Shown here in pieces: positions 57,801 to 64,000 of a DNA stretch of 64,000 bases. Under the pieces are notes generated by a model. It saw nothing but the letters and a program-made list of their open reading frames with translations. It was not told the DNA's origin and searched no databases. The stretch comes from Okapia johnstoni. Its lineage: Eukaryota; Chordata; Mammalia; Artiodactyla; Giraffidae. Each line of letters opens with the position of its first letter. The first letter of the stretch is position 1. The position numbers and the translations under genes are program-made. Location of the stretch: assembly GCA_024291935.2 (NCBI GenBank), contig CM044316.1, forward strand, positions 77,950,501-78,014,500, written 5' to 3'.

Positions 57801-58630
57801 TACTTTGACTTAGGAAAGGTGTTGACTTCTAGCTGGCCAGGACCAGGTAGGGTCTCATTTGCAAATACGGTTGCCAGGTTTTGATCTCCATGGGAAAGAA
57901 AGGGAGTGTTGGCTTCATCAAAAGGAGATAAAATGAGTTGGCAGACCCTTTGAAGGTAACCCCTTTACAAATAGAATCAATTCAGTTCACTTAAAGACAC
58001 ATATAGATATACCTATAGTTTTTCTAAAACTTCAGTACTTTGCTGAAACTTTTCTATGTAAGACATTAAAAAATATTGGGCCATATCGTTTAGGACATTT
58101 AGCACAGAGGGCAATGTGTATCCGGGAAAGAACAAAGACTTAATAGAAGGACAGATTTGAGTTCCATTTTTGGTTCCTACATTTAGCATGTTAGGGGAGG
58201 GATAATGATACCTACCCCACAGGTGTTCTGATAGTTAATAACACTATACATATACTGACTAGCCTGGTGTATAGTTCATGTTAATAATCAATACATGAAG
58301 CTATTATTACTCTCTTTGTATTTAGTATGATTTGGAATCACATAATCAACAGTATGATTTCAAATGAAGTACAGATAGGTTGTTGGCTCAAGAAGGGCTC
58401 CTTTGTGACAGCCACTAAAGAACTTGAAGATAGAGAAATGAATATTTTTTCTTCAAGTTAAATTGCAAAAGCGGTTCAAAATGAAACAGAGAGGTATACA
58501 GAGTCAATTTAAAGCAGTCCTCCCCAAACTGTTCTTCCACAAGTTGGTGATAATCTGCACAATACCTAAAGTATTATTTAATGTTTTCAGTTAAGTTAGC
58601 CTTATATCAATTCACCATTTAAAAGTATTT
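57801..58630. other. Intergenic sequence, nothing recognised
   Basis: Unassigned up to the left TSD of the next SINE (58631-58643). Confidence 0.45.
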
Positions 58631-58643
58631 AACTTCATCTTTG

Positions 58644-58833
58644 ATGAAGTCTTAGGGCTCAGGTGGCAAACAATCTGCCTGCACTGTGGGAGGCCCAGGT
58701 TCAATCCCTGGCTTGGGAAGATCCCCCTGAGAGGGAAATGGCTACCCCCTCTAGTATTCTTGCCAGGAGAATTCCATGGACAGAGAAGCTTGGCAGGCCA
58801 CAGTCCATGGGTCACAAAGAATTGGACACAACT
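58644..58833 (+). mobile_element. Bov-tA SINE, host of the BovB insertion
   Basis: 'gggctcaggtggcaaacaat' to 'gaattggacacaactaa'. Left flank AACTTCATCTTTG (58631-58643) pairs with AACCTCATCTTTG at 59802-59814, on the far side of the BovB, showing that the BovB landed in this SINE's 3' flank after the SINE had inserted. Confidence 0.92.
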
Positions 58834-58836
58834 AAC

Positions 58837-59766
58837 CTCAGATATGCAGATGACACCACCCATATGGCAGAAAGTGAAGAGGAACTAAAAAGCCTCTTGA
58901 TTAAAGTGAAAGAGGAGAGTGAAAAAGTTGGCTTAAAGCTCAACATTCAGAAAACTAAGATCATGGCATCTGGTCCCATCACTTCATGGCAAATAGATGG
59001 GGAAACAGTGGAAACAGTGTCAGACTTTATGGCAGAAAGTGAAGAGGAACTAAAAAGCCTCTTGATTAAAGTGAAAGAGCAGAGTGAAAAAGTTGGCTTA
59101 AAGCTCAACATTCAGAAAACTAAGATCATGGCATCTGGTCCCATCACTTCATGGGAAATAGATGGGGAAACAGTGGAAACAGTGTCAGACTTTATTTTTT
59201 GGGGGTTCCAAAATCACTGCAGATGGTGATTGCAGCCATGAAATTAAAAGACTCTTACTCCTTGGAAGGAAAATTATGACCAACCTAGATAACATATTTA
59301 AAGCAGAGACATTACTTTACCAACAAAGGTCTGTCTAGTCAAGGCTATGGTTTTTCCAGTAGTCATGTATGGATGTGAGAGTTGGACGGTGAAGAAAGCT
59401 GAGCACCGAAGAATTGATGCTTTTGAACTGTGGTGTTGGAGAAGACTCTTGAGAGTCTCTTGGACTGCAAGGAGATCCAACCAGTCCATCCTAAAGATCA
59501 GTCCTGGGTGTTCATTGGAAGGACTGATGTTGAAGCTGAAATTCCAATACTTTGGCCACCTCATGTGAAGAGTTGACTCATTGGAAAAGACCCCGATGCT
59601 GGGAAGGATTAGGGGCAGGAGGAGAAGGCGACAACAGAGGATGAGATGGCTGGATGGCATCACCGACTCAATGGACATGAGTTTGGGTAGACTCTGGGAG
59701 TTGGTGATGGACGGGGGGCCTGGTGTGCTGCAATTCATGGGGTTGCAAAGAGTCGGACACGACTGA
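58837..59766 (+). pseudogene. BovB RT / C-terminal coding remnant
   Basis: Starts in frame at LRYADDTT, the RT catalytic-site block, then MAESEEELKSLL and MASGPITSW, each present twice because of the duplication. After IDGETVETVSDF the frame shifts around 59195-59215 in a T-rich stretch. It resumes at MYGCESWTVKKAEHRRID, loses one codon in SILKISPG and hits a stop (TGA) at 59567. The first RT motifs and the endonuclease are missing, so it cannot be active. Confidence 0.88.
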
Positions 59767-59798
59767 GCGACTGAACTGAACTGAGCAACTATACTACT
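58841..59798 (+). mobile_element. BovB LINE, 5'-truncated, with internal duplication
   Basis: The only plus-strand BovB in the window. It begins at the RT catalytic block and runs to 'gagcgactgaactgaactga' and a short ACT-rich end. ACTAACCTCA at 58831-58840 recurs at 59799-59808 (10-bp TSD). It contains an in-frame 165-bp tandem duplication. Without the duplication it is about 0.8 kb. Confidence 0.96.
58864..59193 (+). repeat. 165-bp in-frame tandem duplication
   Basis: 58864-59028 and 59029-59193 are identical except at 58915/59080 (G/C) and 58990/59155 (C/G): 163 of 165 bases. The unit is exactly 55 codons and keeps the reading frame open. It starts at ATGGCAGAAAGTGAAG. Confidence 0.97.
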
Positions 59799-59814
59799 AC
59801 TAACCTCATCTTTG

Positions 59815-60024
59815 TAATACTATTTTTGAAATTAAGATTTGGTATATAGGTTTTTCATTTTTTCCAATAACCATATCATAAATACATAATTATTCATGTA
59901 AAAAAGTCCTCTTTTTTTTTTTACCCCATAACATGAACTTGTAGAAACACTGACTTTACAAAATGAAAATGACTCCAAGGCTATAAAACTCACCTATACC
60001 TGAATGAAGACTTTACTGTATTTG
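59815..60024. other. Spacer between oppositely oriented BovB copies
   Basis: About 210 bases of AT-rich unique sequence with a T10 run near 59911. This would form the loop of any hairpin between the two BovB arms. Confidence 0.6.
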
Positions 60025-60965
60025 TTGTTATTGTTCAGTCACTAAATCATATCCTACTTGTGTCCTCCTTTGTGACCCTATGAACTGTAGCACAACAGGC
60101 TTCACTGTCCTTCATTATCTCCTGCAGTTTGCTCAAACTCATGTCCATTGAGTTGGTGATAGCATCCAAACATCTCATCCTCTGTTGTCCTCTTCTCTTC
60201 CTTACCTCAGTCTTTCCTAGAATCAAAGTCTTTTCCAGTGAGTCAGTTCTTTGCATCAGGTGGCTGGAGTATTGGATCTTCATCTTCAGCATCAGTTCTT
60301 CCAATGAATATACAGGGTTGATTTCCTTTAGGAATTACTGGTTTTATTTTCTTGCTGTCCAAGGGACTCTTAAGAATCTTCTCCAGAGCCACAGTTTGAA
60401 AGCATCAATTCTTTGTCACTCAGCCTTCTTTATGGTCCAGCTCTCACATCAGTACATGACTACTGGAATAACCATAGTTTTTACTATATGGACCTTTGCC
60501 GGCAAAGTGATATCTCTGCTTTTAAAATACGCTGTTTAGGTTTGTCATAGCTTTCCTTGCAAGGAGCAGGTGTCTTTTAATTTCACAGCTGCAGTCACTG
60601 TCCCCAGTGATTTTGGAGCCTAGGAAAATAAAAAATGTCACTGTTTCCACTTTTTCCCCATCTATTTGCCATAAAGTGATGCCATGATCTTAGTGTTTTG
60701 AATGTTGAGTTTTAAGCCAGCTTTTTCATTCTCCTCTTTCACCTTCATCAAGATGCTCTTGAGTTCCTCTTTGCATTCTGCCATTAGAGTAGTATCATCT
60801 GCATATCTGAGGTCATTGTTATTTCTCCCAGCAGTTTTGATTCCAGTTTGGGATTCATCTGGCCTGGCATTTCACATGATGCACTCTGCATATAAGTTAA
60901 ATAAGCAGGGTGACAATATACGGCCTTGATGTACTCCTTTCCCAATTTTGAACCAGTCTGTCCAC
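60025..60965 (-). mobile_element. BovB LINE, 5'-truncated, older copy
   Basis: Plus strand 'gttattgttcagtcactaaa' (3' end) to 'cccaattttgaaccagtctg'. About 940 bases covering the C-terminal region and the RT catalytic block (complement of 'catctgcatatctgaggtca'). More substitutions and indels than 58841-59798, and no long frame. Confidence 0.95.
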
Positions 60966-61819
60966 TGTCATAGTTAATGAAATACATTTTTCAATGAAAA
61001 CAAAAAGAAGTTGGTCGACCATAGAACATAGCAGAAGTGAGTCAGTTTCTCAGTGACTGTCAGCAGCAGACTCATGGGTCTCTGGGTGCAGGATACCCCG
61101 CCAGACTCACGTGCTCAGCCTAACCCTTTGATGGGTTCTTTTCCTCTTGTGGAGACAGACAAATCAGCCCATTGGAGAAAACCACTTGACTTTCTGTGAT
61201 TTAGGTTTATTCATTTTTAAAATAGGGATGTAACACAGTACTAAATGTATTGACTTCAGAAAGCATTAAAATAATGCCCTCAATGAAGTTCTTTTCTTTT
61301 TTTTAACTTTAAAAAAAGAAAAAAGACCCTTACTGTTACTCTGATCCATTTTGGGTAGTCAACCTGACTTGTCAGGCTACCTGAGTTACTTTTATCCTGG
61401 AAAATTAAATAAATAGGCAAGGAGGCCTTATGTGTCCATCTTAATAAGCTTTCTTAGACAACAAACAAGAACTTCATTCAGATTAAGAAGCTCTGATAGT
61501 TGATTAACCTGCACGTCCTAGGGATGACCCTGGTCCAAAGTAAATTCCACATTGATATGGTTTCCTGGTGGCTAATTAACTTTCTCTAAGTATTAGGGTG
61601 CAAATGCTTCCAAGTCTGGTGCTGTACGGTACATTAAACAACCATTTTCTGAAATCCTGCTGTAAAAATGACATTACTGACAAGGAAAATACAATAAAGA
61701 AATTCCTGGATCTAAAGATTTTATCACCTAACTAGGGAATTCACAAGTATACATGTGAATATTTTTCTGTATTTATGAATACTTTAGCATATACATATGT
61801 ATATGTATGTATTTCACAA
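60966..61819. other. Intergenic sequence, nothing recognised
   Basis: No family or gene assigned. Confidence 0.45.
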
Positions 61820-61935
61820 TAATCCTATGTTATAGTTGACAAACTGTGTCCAGAGATTAAGTGATTGGCTGAAAGTCTGTAATGAATGGTGAATAGTGGG
61901 ACTAAGACTATAGTTCAAGTCCAGGATTCTATACA
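61820..61935 (-). mobile_element. MIR SINE
   Basis: 'gacaaactgtgtccagagat', 'taagtgattggctgaaagtc' and 'atagttcaagtccaggattc' match the complement of the MIR core. Confidence 0.55.
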
Positions 61936-61944
61936 CTGTGGATC

Positions 61945-62085
61945 CAAACCACAGGTATCTCTAACAATGCAGATACCCAGGCCTCTCGTGTAGGTGTTCC
62001 ACAGTCAGCAATTCAAGGCAGGGGCTCAGGAATCTGCATTTTAATAAAATGCCAGGTGATTCTGATACAGATCATTTGCTTTGAT
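61945..62085 (+). mobile_element. MER5A-like hAT fragment
   Basis: 'atgcagatacccaggcctct', 'caggggctcaggaatctgca', 'ttttaataaaatgccaggtg', 'attctgatacagatc' match the internal part of MER5A-type hAT-Charlie elements. Confidence 0.6.
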
Positions 62086-63407
62086 AAGCATCACATTCAG
62101 TTATTAAATTATTAAATGCTGCCATGAAATAATGTGAGAGCAATTTCAAAACAACACACCAACATGTTTAAAATGGTAGGGTATTGAAATGTGTCAGAAT
62201 TCAGAGGGGGGATGTGGCTGGGGAAGGGAGAGACCTCTTGTGCAGGCTGGCGCTGGCTGGCTGCACAGAGGGAACATTTAGGTTATCTAGGGTTCCTGCA
62301 ATGACTTAGACAATGTCTGCTCATCACTATGTTCAGCTCACACAAGAAATCCCAGGGGCATTTGCCCTGGAATTTGTCTTATTCCTTTTTTTAAAAAAAA
62401 AGAAATAAAAACTGGACTCAAAATGTCTTAAATTAGGAAAGAATTCAGCATCAAATGTTTCTTTTTGTCCTTATATGGATTTTTCTGAAAGCTCTGTCTA
62501 AAATATCATGTTCTTTCTATGTCATATTCATTGTGAACACAGGCAACAGGATTCTGCCCTTGGATGGCTTTCAGGGGAAGAGACAGAACAAAACAACAAA
62601 ACACTTTATGTTTCTTTTCAACGGCACAGATTTTTATCATGTTAGGGTCAGGGTTGAGTTCAAAATGTTGCTCATTTGGGAGTGAAGAATTTCTGTTTCT
62701 TAGATGATATGAAAAATCATAGTCAACAAAGTATAAGAAAACGCTCACAGCTACTTTATAGCGATTGTGAGTTGAGAATGATACCGATTGCATTATATTC
62801 GAGTGGACCTTTAGGCATGAATACTTACCCTTAATTCATCTCTAAACACTGAAGTAGAGGCCAGTGACTCTGGCAGGCAGGCATTTGTTCAGAAGCCTGG
62901 CTTTCAACATAGCCATCCCTGTGCACTGGGGCCAGCATGGGATTTCCCCTCAGGGAGATGGAAAGTGGCAGGAAGTGACCTTTCAATCGGGCCATTGTCT
63001 AAGGAAATGTTCCAACCATCTTTCCCTCAGCCTGGTTGGAGTCACAGAATCAACACGTTTGTGCAGGAAGGAGGGGGTCCCAGTCTGTGCCCATCTTCCA
63101 AACGGCTCTTTTTCATTTGTTATGCCCTCTTGCCTAGCATTTGCCCAGCTTGGGGAAATCTCTGTGATTTAGCACTTAGGTGAATGGTTATTCCTGTCCC
63201 CCAGGTCATACTTTTAAAAACTATTACTGGCTTCGTACAAGGCAGGAATATTTGCCAAGTATGGTCTATGCAATCTCTTGTGTATTCCTTAATTTTTATA
63301 ATAACGTGTGTTTTAAAGGGCTGATTCTTGCTGGTGTTTGACAGAAAACAACAAAATTCTGTAAGGCAATTATCCATCAATTAAAACTAAATAAATCAAC
63401 ATTCTAA
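62086..63407. other. Intergenic sequence; weak MIR-like text near 63250
   Basis: 62850-63180 is GC-richer and unassigned. 'atttgccaagtatggtctatg' and 'ccttaatttttataataac' at 63248-63305 could be an old MIR on the minus strand. Confidence 0.35.
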
Positions 63408-63680
63408 AATTTTATTTATTTTTGGCTGTACCGGGTCTTCATTGCTCAAAGTGGGCTTTCTCTAGTTGTAATGAGCAGGCACTCCTGTCTAGTTGCCTGT
63501 GTGGCCTGCTCATTGCGGTGGCTTCTGTTGTTGCAGCTCAAGGGCTCTAGGGCATGTGGGCTTCAGTACTTGCAGCACATGAGCTTGGTTTCTCCACGGC
63601 ATGTGGAAGCAAGGATCAGGAGGCTGTGTTCCCTGCATTGGCAGGTGGAATCTTAACCACTGGACCACCAGGGAAGTCTA
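63408..63680 (-). mobile_element. CHR-type cetartiodactyl SINE
   Basis: 'tttggctgtaccgggtcttc', 'gctttctctagttgtaatga', 'gcggtggcttctgttgttgc', ending 'actggaccaccagggaag'. Same family and orientation as 7215-7543. Confidence 0.85.
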
Positions 63681-63744
63681 ACACGTGTTTTTTTCTTCTA
63701 GGAAGAGTTTATGTTTTGGGAGGTTATATGTCATCCCTATACTT

Positions 63745-63815
63745 TTGAGATCGTTCTTAATTCAGGGCTTCATACATAGCGGTCCTCAATAAATTAACAA
63801 ACAAATACATTTTTC
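63745..63815 (+). mobile_element. L2/MIR 3' tail, weak
   Basis: 'agggcttcatacatagcgg' followed by 'tcctcaataaattaacaaac' resembles the 'cctggcacatagtaggtgctcaataaa' block shared by L2 and MIR ends. Confidence 0.4.
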
Positions 63816-64000
63816 AGGGTTGATGATGACTGTCTTCCTTCTTTCCCTCTGCCATATTCTCCAGGAAGATTTTAGAGACTTGTCCTTAAAATTAGATCTG
63901 AGTTTACTTCTGGCATAACTGCCATGGCGCACCTTGTACAAATGCACACAAGATAGAGAGGCAAAAGTGGGTGACTGAGGCAGGGCCATAGGGCTGGTCA
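63816..64000. other. End of window, nothing recognised
   Basis: No feature seen. Confidence 0.5.

Noticed and set aside
1..64000. CRISPR arrays, operons, phage or plasmid features
   Set aside because: The repeat content is unambiguously ruminant. The only regular repeats are microsatellites, L2 TGAA tails and the BovB tandem duplication.

Overview
This 64 kb window is non-coding nuclear DNA from a ruminant, most likely a bovid (cattle, sheep, goat or a relative). The diagnosis rests on its repeats: BovB (RTE-type) LINE fragments, tRNA-Glu-headed Bov-tA SINEs, one complete Bov-A2 dimer, cetartiodactyl CHR-type SINEs and artiodactyl/bovine L1 3' ends. These lie over an older mammalian layer of L2, MIR, MLT1-type MaLR LTRs, hAT fragments and a CR1/L3-like LINE. 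The sequence is AT-rich and CpG-poor. I see no bacterial-type gene organisation, CRISPR, operon or intact protein-coding gene. Family names are from memory of consensus sequences, with no database search; boundaries without target-site duplications (TSDs) are good to about 5-20 bases.

Layout. 1-10.7 kb: an L2 split by an L1 3' end, a 1.2 kb minus-strand BovB with much of its reverse transcriptase frame, an MLT1 LTR split by a SINE, and an unusually long (about 1.5 kb) L2 fossil. 10.7-18.2 kb: repeat-poor, with one short BovB tail. 18-30 kb: Bov-tA copies, BovB tails, MIRs and a second split LTR. 30-42 kb: sparse repeats and a third LTR, split by both a SINE and a hAT element. 42.9-43.8 kb: a processed, frameshifted TMEM147 retrocopy whose poly-A tail runs into a TA/CA microsatellite. 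45.9-46.15 kb, minus strand: a 236-base open segment preceded by a convincing splice acceptor, the only candidate exon of a resident gene. 47-57 kb: nested L1, SINE, BovB and hAT pieces and a 54-bp alternating purine-pyrimidine tract. 57.5-61 kb: a SINE with 56-bp flanking duplications, then a SINE/BovB nest in which the BovB carries an in-frame 165-bp tandem duplication, then a second BovB in inverted orientation. 61-64 kb: a MER5A-like fragment and a CHR SINE in otherwise unremarkable sequence.

No genes here work together as a pathway. The window reads as intron or intergenic sequence shaped by successive retrotransposition. Transposition order can be read directly at several sites from nested insertions and TSDs. 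I found no convincing new biological system; the points most worth following are the candidate terminal exon, the duplicated BovB and the long duplication around a SINE.
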